From assembly GCF_001654835.1 (NCBI RefSeq), contig NZ_LXEP01000026.1, forward strand, positions 124,001 through 188,000: a DNA stretch of 64,000 bases. The letters are read 5' to 3'. The notes beneath the pieces are model-generated. The model was not told where the DNA came from and did not search any database. It worked only from the letters and a program-made list of their open reading frames with translations. Shown one piece after another: positions 10,469 to 19,414 of the stretch (the stretch's first letter is position 1; each line of letters starts with the position of its first letter). This DNA is from Buttiauxella gaviniae ATCC 51604 (GTDB lineage Bacteria; Pseudomonadota; Gammaproteobacteria; Enterobacterales; Enterobacteriaceae). The translations under genes and the position numbers were made by a program.

Positions 10469-10620
10469 ATACCCAAAATATTTCGAGTTGCAGGAAGGCA
10501 GCAAACGAGCAAATCCCGATGAGCTTACTTAAGTAAGTGATTATTTGGCCCATTCATGGGCCTACCCCTTCGGGGGCGCGAGAGCAGCTAACGCACCTGC
10601 GGCTCTAAAGATCCAGGGTA
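10469..10620 (+). repeat. ERIC element (variant with internal insertion), copy 1
   Basis: Starts ATACCCAAAATATTTCGAGTTGCAG-like and contains the ERIC core GAGCTTACTTAAGTAAGTGA. It carries an extra block with GGCCCATTCATGGGCC and CCCCTTCGGGG, then AGCTAACGCACCTGCGGCT. About 152 bp against ~126 bp for a typical ERIC. It ends two bases before the promoter of the chemoreceptor gene. Confidence 0.85.
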
Positions 10621-10621
10621 T

Positions 10622-10648
10622 TAAACTTTCTCCGGTGATGGTCGATAA
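10622..10648 (+). promoter_or_regulatory. FliA (sigma-28) promoter of the chemoreceptor gene
   Basis: TAAA at 10622-10625, exactly 15 bases, then GTCGATAA at 10641-10648. The flagellar class 3 consensus is TAAA-N15-GCCGATAA, so only one base differs. The start codon lies 41 bases downstream. This ties the receptor to the flagellar regulon. Confidence 0.8.
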
Positions 10649-10689
10649 CACTTCAATCGTTTCTATCGTTCTGTCACCGGGAAAAGAGC

Positions 10690-12255
10690 ATGTTGAGAAA
10701 TTTGTCTATTCGCACGGGGCTGCTGACATTGCTGGCAGTCATGACCTTCCTGTTGTTATTTGTCAGCGGCATGGGCATTTTTGCTCTGCAACAAAGCTCA
10801 ACCTCACTCCAGAATATTAATCGCCTACAGGGCGAGCAGATGGTGCGCTTGTCTGATGGCTATGTTTCGTTGCTACGCGCGCGTAACGGTGCAGGGCAGG
10901 CGGTTCGCCAGATGGAAATTGGCCTGCTGGAAGATGCCACCAAATCTACCGATTACGTTGCCAGTGATGTGGCGGCGGCTCAACAGCAGCTAAAAGAGTT
11001 TATCGACAGCGGCGTGAGCGATGAAGAAGGCAATCGACTGATTCAAAACTTAGCGCAAAGCTATGCGGAATACCTCGCAAAAGGCATCAATCCGATGCTC
11101 GCAGCGCTCACCAAACAAAGCCCCGATGATTACTACGATCTGCTGGAAAAGACGCTGATTCCGCTGTCGCAAAAGTTTGATACCGATGTGGAGATTTTCA
11201 AGCAGTGGGGCGAGGCGCGCGGCAACAGCGAAGTTGAAGCGGTGCAATTGCATAAGAAAATCGTCCTTACGCTAATTATTATCGCCGCATTGCTCACCGC
11301 CGGAATTATCGTGCTGGTGTGGCTGGCACTCCGCCATTTACTGCTCAAGCCGTTGAATCAGTCGATTGAGCAGCTGGAGTTTGTCGCCAGGGGCGATTTA
11401 ACTCAGACGTTGCCACCTGCTGGTAACAACGAATTTGGCCGCCTGGCGACGGCAATTACCATCATGCGAGATTCCTTGATGGAATCGGTAAGCCGCGTGC
11501 GCGATGCCAGCTCGCAAATTGATACCGGCAGCCGCGAACTGGCCGCAGGCAACCAGAACCTTGCCCAACGCACTGAATCAACCGCCACTTCTCTTGAGCA
11601 AACGGCTGCCAGCATGGAGCAGATCACCGCGACCGTGAAACAGAACGCCGACAACGCCGAGCAAGCACATAAATTAGCAAAAGACGTTTCTGATACCGCC
11701 GATCGTGGCAGCGAAATGGTGTGCTATGTGATTGAAAAAATGCGTGATATCTCCAGTAGTTCCGACCGTATTGCCGACATCCTCAGTGTTATCGACGGCA
11801 TCGCATTCCAGACCAATATTCTGGCGCTGAACGCCTCGGTAGAAGCAGCACGTGCAGGTGAACAAGGGCGTGGATTTGCGGTGGTAGCGGGCGAAGTTCG
11901 TATCCTGGCAAGCCGCAGCGCTGACGCCGCAAAAGAGATCCGTACGCTGATTTCGGACTCGCAAAATCACGTTGGCGAAGGTCGTGAACTTGCGCAGCAA
12001 GCCGGGGAAACGATGGATGAAATCGCCGAAGAAGTGATGCGCATGACCCGTCTGGTGAGTGAAATCGCTAATGCGTCAAACGAGCAAAGCTATGGTATCG
12101 AGCAGGTGAATATTGCGGTGAGCCAGATGGATGAGGCAGCGCAGCAGAATGCGGCATTGGTTCAGGAATCAACAGCGGCTACGCGTTCGCTTGAGGAGCA
12201 GTCACAGCACTTGGTGGCTGCGATGGCAACGTTCAGGTGTACCCGTCATACTTGA
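10690..12255 (+). CDS. Methyl-accepting chemotaxis protein (Tar/Tsr/Trg-type)
   Basis: A 521-residue chemoreceptor. TM1 spans residues ~10-35, followed by a ~155-residue four-helix-type periplasmic sensor, TM2 (~191-213, LTLIIIAALLTAGIIVLVWLAL), a HAMP linker and a cytoplasmic coiled coil. The hairpin tip carries the CheA/CheW contact motif IAFQTNILALNASVEAARAGE, and methylation-type Glu/Gln pairs flank it. The last five residues (CTRHT) and the stop codon lie in or at the edge of the ERIC repeat, and there is no NWETF pentapeptide for CheR/CheB docking. The ligand is unknown. Adjacency to the galactofuranose transporter suggests, as inference only, sensing of YtfQ or a related sugar-binding protein. 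Confidence 0.9.
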   Translation: MLRNLSIRTGLLTLLAVMTFLLLFVSGMGIFALQQSSTSLQNINRLQGEQMVRLSDGYVSLLRARNGAGQAVRQMEIGLLEDATKSTDYVASDVAAAQQQLKEFIDSGVSDEEGNRLIQNLAQSYAEYLAKGINPMLAALTKQSPDDYYDLLEKTLIPLSQKFDTDVEIFKQWGEARGNSEVEAVQLHKKIVLTLIIIAALLTAGIIVLVWLALRHLLLKPLNQSIEQLEFVARGDLTQTLPPAGNNEFGRLATAITIMRDSLMESVSRVRDASSQIDTGSRELAAGNQNLAQRTESTATSLEQTAASMEQITATVKQNADNAEQAHKLAKDVSDTADRGSEMVCYVIEKMRDISSSSDRIADILSVIDGIAFQTNILALNASVEAARAGEQGRGFAVVAGEVRILASRSADAAKEIRTLISDSQNHVGEGRELAQQAGETMDEIAEEVMRMTRLVSEIANASNEQSYGIEQVNIAVSQMDEAAQQNAALVQESTAATRSLEEQSQHLVAAMATFRCTRHT

Positions 12256-12435
12256 AGCCGCATCCGCGTTGGCTGCGTTCACGCACCCGACAAATCTGCT
12301 GAAAGCAGATTTGAACGCTGCTAGCAGCGGCCCGAAGGGGTAGGCCCATGAATGGGCCAAATAATCACTTACTCTAGTAAGCTCATCGGGATTTGCTCAC
12401 TGCCGCCTTGATGCAGTTTCAATTATTTAGGGTAT
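12240..12435 (-). repeat. ERIC element (variant with internal insertion), copy 2, inverted
   Basis: Read on the minus strand it starts ATACCCTAAATAATT and ends CTTCAAGTATGACGGGTA, the ERIC termini. It has the same internal insertion as copy 1 plus an extra hairpin (CAAATCTGCTTTCAGCAGATTTG). Its outer 16 bp provide the 3' end of the chemoreceptor gene. Confidence 0.85.
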
Positions 12436-12447
12436 GGAGCGCTATTT

Positions 12448-12471
12448 ATCCTCTCCCGTGGGAGAGGATCG
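12448..12471. terminator. CCTCTCCC-type intergenic hairpin downstream of fbp
   Basis: TCCTCTCCC GT GGGAGAGGA forms a 9-bp stem with a two-base centre between the convergent chemoreceptor and fbp genes. There is no U tract, so it is a processing or stability hairpin, or a weak terminator. Related hairpins occur at 18774 and 41173. Confidence 0.5.
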
Positions 12472-12486
12472 AGGGAGGGCAAGAAC

Positions 12487-13485
12487 TTATGCGTCCGGGT
12501 ACTCACGGATAAAGCGTTCTACATCATCGACCATATGTTCGTTACCCACGAAGAACGGACGTCGCTGGTGCAGGGTTTCCGGGATGATATCCAGAATACG
12601 CTCTTTGCCATCACTCGCTTTACCGCCAGCTTGTTCCGCAAGGAACGCCATCGGGTTGCCTTCATACAGCAAACGCAGCTTCCCTTGCGGGTGGCTTGCG
12701 GTGCTTGGGTAAAGATAAATCCCACCTTTCAGCAGGTTGCGGTGGAAGTCGGCAACCAGAGAACCGATATAACGCGAGGTATACGGGCGCTGGGTGTTTG
12801 AATCTTCTTCCTGGCAGAACTTAATGTACTTTTTCACACCCTGCGGGAAACGGATGTAGTTCCCTTCGTTGATAGAATAGGTGCTGCCAATTTCCGGGAA
12901 GCGCATACGCTCCTGGCACAGGCAGAACACGCCAAGAGAAGGATCGTAGGTGAAGGCATGAACGCCACAGCCGGTGGTATAAACCAGCATGGTTGAAGAG
13001 CCATAAACCACATAACCTGCCGCGACCTGACGGTTGCCTGGCTGAAGGAAATCGGCTTCGGTGACAGGAGTGCCTACCGGCGTAATACGGCGATAGATAG
13101 AGAAAATGGTACCAACTGATACATTCACGTCGATGTTTGATGAACCATCAAGTGGGTCCATCAGCACCACATATTTGGCATGTTCCGCGCCTTCGAAAAC
13201 AACGATGTCATCTTCTTCTTCGGAAGCAACACCGGCCACAATCCCTCGGGCTTTCAGTGCTGCTTTCAGTTTTTCGTTTGCGAACAGGTCAAGTTTTTGC
13301 TGCACTTCGCCCTGAATGTTTTCAGCTCCGCTGGCACCCAAAATATCAACCAGACCTGCTTTGTTGATATCACGGTGGATGATTTTTGCGCCGAGCTTTA
13401 TTGCCGACAACAAGGCAGTCAGTTCACCGGTTGCGTGCGAGAACTCATGCTGCTTTTCGACAATAAATTCACCTAACGTTTTCAT
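12487..13485 (-). CDS. fbp: Fructose-1,6-bisphosphatase class I
   Basis: A 332-residue enzyme, the same length as E. coli Fbp. It hydrolyses fructose 1,6-bisphosphate to fructose 6-phosphate in gluconeogenesis. The metal-binding signature [12 protein letters not shown] is intact, as are the upstream EEEDD acidic cluster and the C-terminal [20 protein letters not shown] substrate loop. The start at [12 protein letters not shown] matches the family; the longer open frame up to 13671 overlaps the intergenic region and mpl. It is divergent from mpl, as in E. coli. Confidence 0.97.
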   Translation of the reverse strand: MKTLGEFIVEKQHEFSHATGELTALLSAIKLGAKIIHRDINKAGLVDILGASGAENIQGEVQQKLDLFANEKLKAALKARGIVAGVASEEEDDIVVFEGAEHAKYVVLMDPLDGSSNIDVNVSVGTIFSIYRRITPVGTPVTEADFLQPGNRQVAAGYVVYGSSTMLVYTTGCGVHAFTYDPSLGVFCLCQERMRFPEIGSTYSINEGNYIRFPQGVKKYIKFCQEEDSNTQRPYTSRYIGSLVADFHRNLLKGGIYLYPSTASHPQGKLRLLYEGNPMAFLAEQAGGKASDGKERILDIIPETLHQRRPFFVGNEHMVDDVERFIREYPDA

Positions 13486-13659
13486 AACACTTTCCCTGCT
13501 TCTGTTAATTAAATGAAACGACTGCAACAATCCTAACAAACTTTCAAATAGTAGCGTACAGGTGAATCGCGCCAGCAAAATGCGGAATATCCTGAAATGC
13601 GATTTGCCAGCATCCAACATACGGTTAGAATGTGCGCCAAATAATAAAAGGATAGTTTT

Positions 13660-15030
13660 ATGCGTATTCATATTTTGGGTATTTGCGGCACGTTCATGGG
13701 CGGCCTTGCTATGCTGGCTCGTTCACTCGGCCATCAGGTTACGGGCTCGGATGCCAATGTGTACCCTCCAATGAGCACTCTGCTTGAAGAGCAGGGTATT
13801 GAATTAATTCAAGGTTACGACCCAAGCCAACTCGATCCACAGCCGGATTTGGTGATCATCGGCAACGCAATGACGCGTGGAAACCCGTGCGTTGAAGCGG
13901 TGCTTGAGAAAAGTATTCCTTACATGTCTGGCCCACAGTGGCTGCACGATTTTGTGCTGCGCGACCGTTGGGTGCTGGCTGTGGCGGGTACACACGGTAA
14001 AACCACCACTGCAGGTATGGCAACGTGGATTCTGGAAGCCTGTGGCTACAAGCCTGGCTTTGTGATCGGTGGCGTACCGGGTAATTTCGATGTTTCTGCA
14101 CGCCTGGGCGACAGCCCATTCTTCGTGATTGAAGCTGACGAATACGACTGCGCGTTCTTCGATAAGCGTTCCAAATTCGTGCATTACTGCCCGCGTACAT
14201 TGATCCTCAATAACCTTGAGTTTGATCACGCGGACATCTTTGACGATCTGAAAGCGATTCAGAAACAGTTCCACCATCTGGTGCGTATTGTTCCGGGGCA
14301 GGGGAAAATCATCTGGCCTGAGAACGACACCAACATTAAGCAGACGCTGGCAATGGGCTGCTGGAGCGAGCAAGAGCTGGTGGGTGAGCAAGGCCACTGG
14401 CAGGCGAAGAAGCTTAATCCTGATGCATCTAATTGGGAAGTTTACCTGGATGGCGAGCGTGTCGGTGAAGTCCACTGGCAGCTAGTTGGCGAACACAACA
14501 TGCATAACGGGCTGATGGCGATTGCCGCAGCACGCCATGTGGGTGTTACACCAGCAGATGCCGCGAAAGCCCTGGATAGCTTCATCAATGCACGTCGTCG
14601 CCTTGAATTACGTGGCGAAGCGCACGGCGTGACGGTATATGACGATTTTGCTCACCATCCAACGGCGATTCTGGCAACGCTTTCGGCATTGCGTAGCAAA
14701 GTTGGCGGCACCGCACGTATTCTCGCAGTGCTTGAGCCACGCTCTAACACCATGAAAATGGGCCTGAGCAAAGATGATCTGGCACCTTCTTTAGGTCGTG
14801 CAGACGAAGTCTTCTTGCTCCAGCCTCCGCATATTCCATGGCAAGTGGTTGAAGTGGCTGAAGCCTGTATTCAGCCTGCTTACTGGAGTGCAGATGTCGA
14901 CACTTTGGCGGATATGGTGGTGAAAACGGCTCAACCTGGCGACCATATTCTGGTGATGAGCAACGGTGGTTTCGGTGGTATTCACCAGAAGCTGCTGGAT
15001 GCGCTGGCTAAAAAATCAGAAAACCAGTAA
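13660..15030 (+). CDS. mpl: UDP-MurNAc:L-alanyl-gamma-D-glutamyl-meso-diaminopimelate ligase (Mpl)
   Basis: A 456-residue Mur-ligase-family enzyme that recycles the murein tripeptide by attaching it to UDP-MurNAc. Domain order is the N-terminal UDP-binding domain ([13 protein letters not shown]), the central ATPase with P-loop GTHGKTTT (residues ~110-117) and a C-terminal ligase domain. A Mur-type [13 protein letters not shown] segment and [10 protein letters not shown] are present. ATG at 13660 follows AAAGGATAG at good spacing. It is followed by a hairpin and an acetyltransferase gene that is absent at this place in E. coli. Confidence 0.96.
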   Translation: MRIHILGICGTFMGGLAMLARSLGHQVTGSDANVYPPMSTLLEEQGIELIQGYDPSQLDPQPDLVIIGNAMTRGNPCVEAVLEKSIPYMSGPQWLHDFVLRDRWVLAVAGTHGKTTTAGMATWILEACGYKPGFVIGGVPGNFDVSARLGDSPFFVIEADEYDCAFFDKRSKFVHYCPRTLILNNLEFDHADIFDDLKAIQKQFHHLVRIVPGQGKIIWPENDTNIKQTLAMGCWSEQELVGEQGHWQAKKLNPDASNWEVYLDGERVGEVHWQLVGEHNMHNGLMAIAAARHVGVTPADAAKALDSFINARRRLELRGEAHGVTVYDDFAHHPTAILATLSALRSKVGGTARILAVLEPRSNTMKMGLSKDDLAPSLGRADEVFLLQPPHIPWQVVEVAEACIQPAYWSADVDTLADMVVKTAQPGDHILVMSNGGFGGIHQKLLDALAKKSENQ

Positions 15031-15045
15031 TCGTACCTTCCTACC

Positions 15046-15075
15046 ATGCCAGCTCGGTCATCGGGCTGGCATTTC
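15046..15075 (+). terminator. Hairpin after mpl
   Basis: ATGCCAGC / GCTGGCAT stem with an 11-base loop followed by TTTCC. A weak terminator or attenuator between mpl and the downstream acetyltransferase. Confidence 0.55.
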
Positions 15076-15088
15076 CTGGCCTATCAAT

Positions 15089-15616
15089 ATGCTCACAATT
15101 AAACGTATTACTTCCCCTGATGCTCCGTGGTTTTCGCCCGTGGATGCGTTATATGAAAGCGCTTTTCCATGGCATGAGAAACGTGAACCCGAAGCTAAGG
15201 TGAGTGCGCTCAGTAGCCCAAACTACGCTTTGCAAGCCTGGTTTGATGGTGAGCAGTTTATTGGCATGATTGCGTCATGGAGTTTTGGTGATTACACCTA
15301 CATCGAGCATCTGGCGGTAAACGGGGAATTGCGGGCACAAGGATATGGCAAAAAAATGTTGAGCCAGTTTCTGCAAATGCAGCCGCTGACTATTCTGGAA
15401 ATCGATCCGTTAACGACTGATATTGCCCAGAAACGCCTGCGCTTTTATCAAAGCCTCGGATTCCATGAGAATGGATTTAATCATTATCATCCGACTTATC
15501 ACATTGATACATCAGATCACGAGTTGATTGTTTTGAGCTACCCGCATACGATTAGCAGCGAGCAATATCAGCGATTTAATGCGGATTTACGCAGTGTGGT
15601 AATGGAGCGGGAATAA
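15089..15616 (+). CDS. GNAT-family N-acetyltransferase, substrate unknown
   Basis: A 175-residue protein with a GNAT fold. The acetyl-CoA site is the LAVNGELRAQGYGKKML segment around residues 75-95 (R-x-x-G-x-G), followed by a C-terminal FYQSLGFHENGF strand-helix typical of GNATs. The start MLTIKRITSP at 15089 was chosen because the open frame upstream runs into mpl. The gene sits between mpl and darP and is separated from both by hairpins, so it is probably its own unit. The acceptor substrate cannot be told. Confidence 0.8.
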   Translation: MLTIKRITSPDAPWFSPVDALYESAFPWHEKREPEAKVSALSSPNYALQAWFDGEQFIGMIASWSFGDYTYIEHLAVNGELRAQGYGKKMLSQFLQMQPLTILEIDPLTTDIAQKRLRFYQSLGFHENGFNHYHPTYHIDTSDHELIVLSYPHTISSEQYQRFNADLRSVVMERE

Positions 15617-15632
15617 CGCGCCAGGCACTAAG

Positions 15633-15664
15633 AAAAATGCCCGCAAATTTGCGGGCATTTTTTT
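15633..15664. terminator. Strong bidirectional terminator between the GNAT gene and darP
   Basis: AAATGCCCGCAAA / TTTGCGGGCATTT, a perfect 13-bp stem with A and T runs on both sides, lying between convergent genes. Confidence 0.88.
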
Positions 15665-16214
15665 ACGCCTGGGTTTCAGCCAGTTCGCGCAGATATGAGA
15701 AAATCTGGCGATAAGATTTTGGCGGCTTATTTGCTGCCTTTTCTTTTTGTGCGTTACGAATCAGTACACGTAATTGCTGGCGGTCAGCTTCTGGGTAAAG
15801 TCTTAACACTTCACTCATTGCATCATCGCCTTCCTCAACCAAACGATCGCGCAGTGCTTCCAGTTTATGGAACAGTGCGACTTGTTGGTTGTGACGGTTT
15901 TTCAGTTTATCGAGCGCTACGCGGATAGGATCCATGTCGCGCGAACGCATCATTTTGCCAATTAACTGAACCTGACGGCGACGGCCTTCTTTTTTGATTT
16001 TCTGAGCCAAATCAATAGCGGCACGCAAATCTTCATCAAGAGGGATTTTGTCGAGCGCATTTTTGCCCAACTCCATCAGTTCCATACCCAGGCGTTTTAA
16101 CTCCTCGGCATCACGCTTAATTTCGCTTTTACTGACCCAGATAATCTCATCATCTTCGTCTTCATTTTCGTTATCTGGTACGTCGTCGAGCCAGTCATCG
16201 GGCTGCTTAGTCAT
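15663..16214 (-). CDS. darP: DarP (YjgA), 50S ribosome biogenesis factor
   Basis: A 183-residue, strongly charged, helical protein of the YjgA/DarP family that associates with the large ribosomal subunit during its maturation. The start is [16 protein letters not shown] lies upstream on the minus strand and the family begins here; the further open frame to 16304 would add 30 residues with no family match. The N-terminal acidic stretch ([13 protein letters not shown]) and the conserved [16 protein letters not shown] block are clear. It is divergent from tldE, the same arrangement as in E. coli. Confidence 0.94.
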   Translation of the reverse strand: MTKQPDDWLDDVPDNENEDEDDEIIWVSKSEIKRDAEELKRLGMELMELGKNALDKIPLDEDLRAAIDLAQKIKKEGRRRQVQLIGKMMRSRDMDPIRVALDKLKNRHNQQVALFHKLEALRDRLVEEGDDAMSEVLRLYPEADRQQLRVLIRNAQKEKAANKPPKSYRQIFSYLRELAETQA

Positions 16215-16312
16215 ATTAGGCTCCTTAAAAAAAGTGGCTAATTCTACCAGTAAAGCCTGTTCACTGCGAAATTGTTCTGTTCCTGTTAGACTTAATTCAC
16301 TCACCTTACATT

Positions 16313-17665
16313 ATGGCAGTAGCGATGAAAGTAAACACGCAAGTAGCACAACAACGTCAGGTTCTGGAACAAGCGGTATCTCAGGCGCTGGAACTGGCTT
16401 CCGCTCAGTCCGATGGCGCAGAAGTTGCCGTCAGTAAAACCACTGGTATCAGCGTAAGTACCCGATACGGTGAGGTGGAAAACGTCGAATTTAACAGCGA
16501 TGGTGCGTTAGGCATCACCGTTTATCATCAAAACCGTAAAGGCAGCGCATCCACAACAGACCTTAGCCCGGATGCCGTAGCGCGTACCGTGCAGGCGGCG
16601 CTGGATATCGCCCGTTACACCTCACCAGACCCGTTTGCGGGTGTGGCAGATAAAGAATTGCTGGCTTATGACGCGCCGGACCTGGACCTTTTCCACCCAA
16701 CGGAAATGGACGCTGACCGCGCGATTGAACTGGCAGCACGCGCTGAAAATGCATCATTGAACGTCGATAAGCGCATCAACAATACCGAAGGCGGCAGTTT
16801 TAACAGCCACTACGGCATTAAAGTTTTCGGTAACAGCAACGGTATGCTGCAAAGCTACTGTTCAACGCGCCATTCGCTTTCCAGCTGCGTTATCGCCGAA
16901 GTTAACGGTGAAATGGAGCGTGATTACGCCTATACCATTGGCCGCGCGATGGAAGATCTCGACAGCCCTGAATCAGTGGGCATCGAATGTGCTCGCCGCA
17001 CCCTTGCGCGCCTGTCGCCACGCAAGCTGTCTACCATGAAAGCGCCGGTTATTTTTGCCGCTGAAGCGGCGACCGGCCTGTTCGGTCACCTGGTTGGCGC
17101 GATTGCGGGTGGTTCGGTTTACCGTAAATCCACGTTCCTGCTCGATTCTCTTGGCAAACAAATTCTGCCGGAATGGCTGACCATTGAAGAGCACCCGCAT
17201 CTGCTCAAAGGCCTGGCTTCAACGCCGTTCGATAGCGAAGGTGTACGTACAGAACGCCGCGACATTATCAAAGACGGTGTCTTGCAGCAGTGGCTGCTGA
17301 CTAACTATTCCGCGCGCAAACTGGGTCTGAAAAGCACCGGTCATGCGGGTGGTATCCACAACTGGCGTATCGAAGGGCGAGGCCTGGATTTCGCGGGTAT
17401 GCTTAAAGAGATGGGCACCGGCCTGGTGGTGACCGAGTTGATGGGGCAGGGCGTAAGCGGCATCACTGGCGATTACTCTCGCGGCGCGTCCGGTTTCTGG
17501 GTTGAGAACGGCGAAATTCAATATCCGGTGAGCGAAATCACTATCGCTGGAAACTTGAAAGATATGTGGCGTGAAATGGTCACAATTGGTAGTGATATTG
17601 AGAAGCGCAGTAATATTCAATGTGGTTCAGTGTTACTCCCAGAAATGAAAATTGCTGGGCAGTAG
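16313..17665 (+). CDS. pmbA: TldE (PmbA), metalloprotease partner of TldD
   Basis: A 450-residue TldE/PmbA protein, colinear with the E. coli one from MAxAMKV to PEMKIAGQ. With TldD it forms a cytoplasmic protease involved in microcin B17 maturation and CcdA turnover. TldE itself lacks the HExxxH zinc site, as expected of this subunit. Signatures are [18 protein letters not shown] and the C-terminal [18 protein letters not shown] second in-frame ATG (16325) could also serve as start. Confidence 0.96.
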   Translation: MAVAMKVNTQVAQQRQVLEQAVSQALELASAQSDGAEVAVSKTTGISVSTRYGEVENVEFNSDGALGITVYHQNRKGSASTTDLSPDAVARTVQAALDIARYTSPDPFAGVADKELLAYDAPDLDLFHPTEMDADRAIELAARAENASLNVDKRINNTEGGSFNSHYGIKVFGNSNGMLQSYCSTRHSLSSCVIAEVNGEMERDYAYTIGRAMEDLDSPESVGIECARRTLARLSPRKLSTMKAPVIFAAEAATGLFGHLVGAIAGGSVYRKSTFLLDSLGKQILPEWLTIEEHPHLLKGLASTPFDSEGVRTERRDIIKDGVLQQWLLTNYSARKLGLKSTGHAGGIHNWRIEGRGLDFAGMLKEMGTGLVVTELMGQGVSGITGDYSRGASGFWVENGEIQYPVSEITIAGNLKDMWREMVTIGSDIEKRSNIQCGSVLLPEMKIAGQ

Positions 17666-17677
17666 TTAACCGTAACA

Positions 17678-17700
17678 GGCGCGTCCTGCCGCGCCTTTCT
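17678..17700 (+). terminator. Terminator after pmbA
   Basis: GGCGCG TCCTGC CGCGCC followed by TTTCT; a short GC-rich stem with a modest U tract, 12 bases after the stop codon. Confidence 0.65.
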
Positions 17701-17718
17701 AATAAAAAAGGTGAGTTA

Positions 17719-18105
17719 ATGCGTAAGCAACTGATTGCAATGTTGGCAGTATCGTCCGTGTTATTTACTGGCGCTGTAATGGCGAAAGATGTTGGCGATG
17801 ATATGGATACCATCGCTGAAAATTACAAAACCGTGTTGAAGACCGATAATGCGGCAGAGTTAAAAACCTCGCTCAATAATATGCGTATCGCAGCGCTGGA
17901 TGCGCAAAAGGGCACACCACCAAAGCTCGAGAACAAAGCGGCAGATAGTGCCGAGATGAAAGATTATCGCCACGGTTTGGATTTACTGGTTGGACAGATT
18001 GACGGTGCGTTGAAGCTTGCCAACGAAGGCAAAGTGAAAGAAGCGCAGGCAGCAGCAGAAGAATTTAAAACCACTCGCAATGCCTACCATAAAAAATACC
18101 GCTAA
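17719..18105 (+). CDS. cybC: Soluble cytochrome b562
   Basis: A 128-residue precursor. Residues 1-22 form a signal peptide ([22 protein letters not shown]), leaving a 106-residue four-helix heme protein in the periplasm. The axial ligands are present: Met7 of the mature chain (KDVGDDM) and a His near the C-terminus in NAYHKKYR, the typical Met7/His102 pair. The start at 17719 follows AAGGTGAG; the longer open frame from 17620 overlaps pmbA. It is intact, unlike the truncated copy in E. coli K-12. Confidence 0.93.
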   Translation: MRKQLIAMLAVSSVLFTGAVMAKDVGDDMDTIAENYKTVLKTDNAAELKTSLNNMRIAALDAQKGTPPKLENKAADSAEMKDYRHGLDLLVGQIDGALKLANEGKVKEAQAAAEEFKTTRNAYHKKYR

Positions 18106-18114
18106 GCTCATACT

Positions 18115-18136
18115 GGCCCCTAACCCCTAAGGGGCC
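18115..18136 (+). terminator. Hairpin after cybC
   Basis: GGCCCC ... GGGGCC stem around TAACCCCTAA, just after the cybC stop. No U tract is seen. Confidence 0.5.
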
Positions 18137-18173
18137 GGAACATATCTGTTTATCTTATAAGGACATCTGATTT

Positions 18174-18758
18174 ATGAAACCGATTCAAACCTTCATCAAA
18201 GGTGCTGCTACTGTTTCCCTACTGGCATTCAGCATTATGTCCGCCAATGCCACCGTCTTGCCTGTAGCAGGTGATTTCCAGGCCGATCATTTTTCCGCGA
18301 AAGTGGTTTCAGTTGATCAAAAAAATCATGTCGTGGTGTTGGAAGGGGAAGCAGGAAATAAAGTCTCTCTCAACGTTCCAGAAGAAGCCGGTACGCTGGC
18401 GAATATCAAAGCGGGCGATACCGTTGATACTACTGTTACGCGTTCCGTTGCCATTGCTTTTGATACCAACGTTGATAAAGCCGCACCTACGGCTTCAACC
18501 ACCAAAGGGATGGAAAAAGCGACCAGTGGTTCACCTGAGCATGAAGCCTTCCGCCAGGTTAACGTTCAGCTCAAAATTAAACACATCGATCTGAAAAAGA
18601 ATGAAATCACCTTCGTAGGGCCAAAAGGTCAGGAAAAAACGGTAACCGTTGAAGACCCTAAAGTTCAGGCGAAATTGAAAGACTTGAAAGTGAACCAAAG
18701 CGTGCGTGTGACTTACACCGACTCAATCAAAATCACTGCCCACCCGGTTAAATCATAA
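18174..18758 (+). CDS. Exported protein of unknown function with two OB-like beta repeats
   Basis: 194 residues. Residues 1-26 are a signal peptide ending SANA, so the protein is periplasmic. The mature part contains two similar beta-rich units: FSAKVVSVDQKNHVVVLEG...AGDTVDTTVTRSVAI (residues ~40-93) and VQLKIKHIDLKKNEITFVG...VNQSVRVTYTDSIKI (~131-188). Both follow the pattern beta-turn-beta, then a KAGD/KVNQ turn, then V-T-Y/T strand. They are joined by a linker rich in Thr, Ala and Ser. This looks like a tandem OB- or CusF-like fold. I do not recognise a named family. It lies after cybC, with an AAGGAC ribosome-binding site. Confidence 0.75.
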   Translation: MKPIQTFIKGAATVSLLAFSIMSANATVLPVAGDFQADHFSAKVVSVDQKNHVVVLEGEAGNKVSLNVPEEAGTLANIKAGDTVDTTVTRSVAIAFDTNVDKAAPTASTTKGMEKATSGSPEHEAFRQVNVQLKIKHIDLKKNEITFVGPKGQEKTVTVEDPKVQAKLKDLKVNQSVRVTYTDSIKITAHPVKS

Positions 18759-18773
18759 TAGCTGATGCATAAA

Positions 18774-18799
18774 CCCTCTTTCCGTTTGTGGGGAGAGGG
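18774..18799. repeat. CCCTCTCC-type intergenic hairpin
   Basis: CCCTCTTTCC...GGGGAGAGGG stem between the exported protein gene and the convergent toxin gene; same family as the hairpins at 12448 and 41173. Confidence 0.5.
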
Positions 18800-18822
18800 A
18801 TTCAATACTGCCAAATAACCGT

Positions 18823-19128
18823 TCATTCAAACAGCTCGGCATGTGTACCTAAATCTGAAAAGACAATGGTCCGGCTGGCTTCGTCAACGTAATACACCAG
18901 CAAATAATCGCCACCGATATGAAGTTCCCGATACTTGTCATATTCACCACTCAGACTGTGGTCGAGGTAATAAGCTGGCAAAGGATTACGGGAGGCAACT
19001 AGCCACATAGCTGCAGAAACAGCGTTCATGTCATAGCGACCAGATTTGTTGTAACGTTCCCATGCCTTGCTAAAGGATTTTGTGTGTTTTGTCTGATACG
19101 GCTGCTTCGCTCGTTTGTTGTTGACCAT
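18823..19128 (-). CDS. Type II toxin, RelE/YafQ superfamily mRNA interferase
   Basis: About 101 residues from MVNNKRAKQPYQTKH. The C-terminal part DHSLSGEYDKYRELHIGGDYLLVYYVDE carries the L-x-G-x-(W/Y)-x-x-x-R-x-L-H-I-G-G-D-Y-L-L-x-Y pattern of YafQ-type RelE toxins, and the extreme C-terminus has LGTHAELF with the catalytic-type His. The 5' end overlaps the antitoxin gene by ~59 bases in another frame, so translation is coupled. The exact start (19152, 19140, 19131 or 19128) is uncertain because none has a strong ribosome-binding site. Confidence 0.82.
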   Translation of the reverse strand: MVNNKRAKQPYQTKHTKSFSKAWERYNKSGRYDMNAVSAAMWLVASRNPLPAYYLDHSLSGEYDKYRELHIGGDYLLVYYVDEASRTIVFSDLGTHAELFE

Positions 19129-19387
19129 CATTGAGTGCATCCATCTGCTCATTTACATCTGAAAATCCGTTTTTGCCGTTATGAAGAATTTCTTGCGTTT
19201 CACGCATGGCCTGAAGCAAGCGAGGGCTGGGATTGCGATTAATATCAAATGGTAAGCCTTCGTTTATTACCACTTGTTCAACGAAGAGGCGCAAGGCTGT
19301 GCTCATTGTTAGCCCACAGTTTTCAAGAATTTCTGTGGCCTTTTGTTTGGTCTGGCTATCAATGCGAGTGCGAATTACAGAATCCAT
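19070..19387 (-). CDS. Type II antitoxin, RelB/DinJ family
   Basis: 105 residues. The N-terminal ribbon-helix-helix DNA-binding segment (SVIRTRIDSQTKQKATEILENCGLTMSTALRLFV) is typical of RelB/DinJ. The C-terminal half is polar and probably disordered until it wraps the toxin. The start has an excellent AAAGGAGG site six bases upstream. A perfect 12-bp palindrome 28 bases upstream is the likely autoregulatory operator. It is first in the operon, with the toxin downstream. Confidence 0.85.
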   Translation of the reverse strand: MDSVIRTRIDSQTKQKATEILENCGLTMSTALRLFVEQVVINEGLPFDINRNPSPRLLQAMRETQEILHNGKNGFSDVNEQMDALNDGQQQTSEAAVSDKTHKIL

Positions 19388-19414
19388 TATTTCCTCCTTT
19401 GCTTTGTGGTTTCA

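Noticed and set aside
10469-12435. ERIC-flanked unit as a composite transposon
   Set aside because: ERICs encode no transposase and no target-site duplication could be identified outside the two copies; called a repeat-bracketed gene instead.
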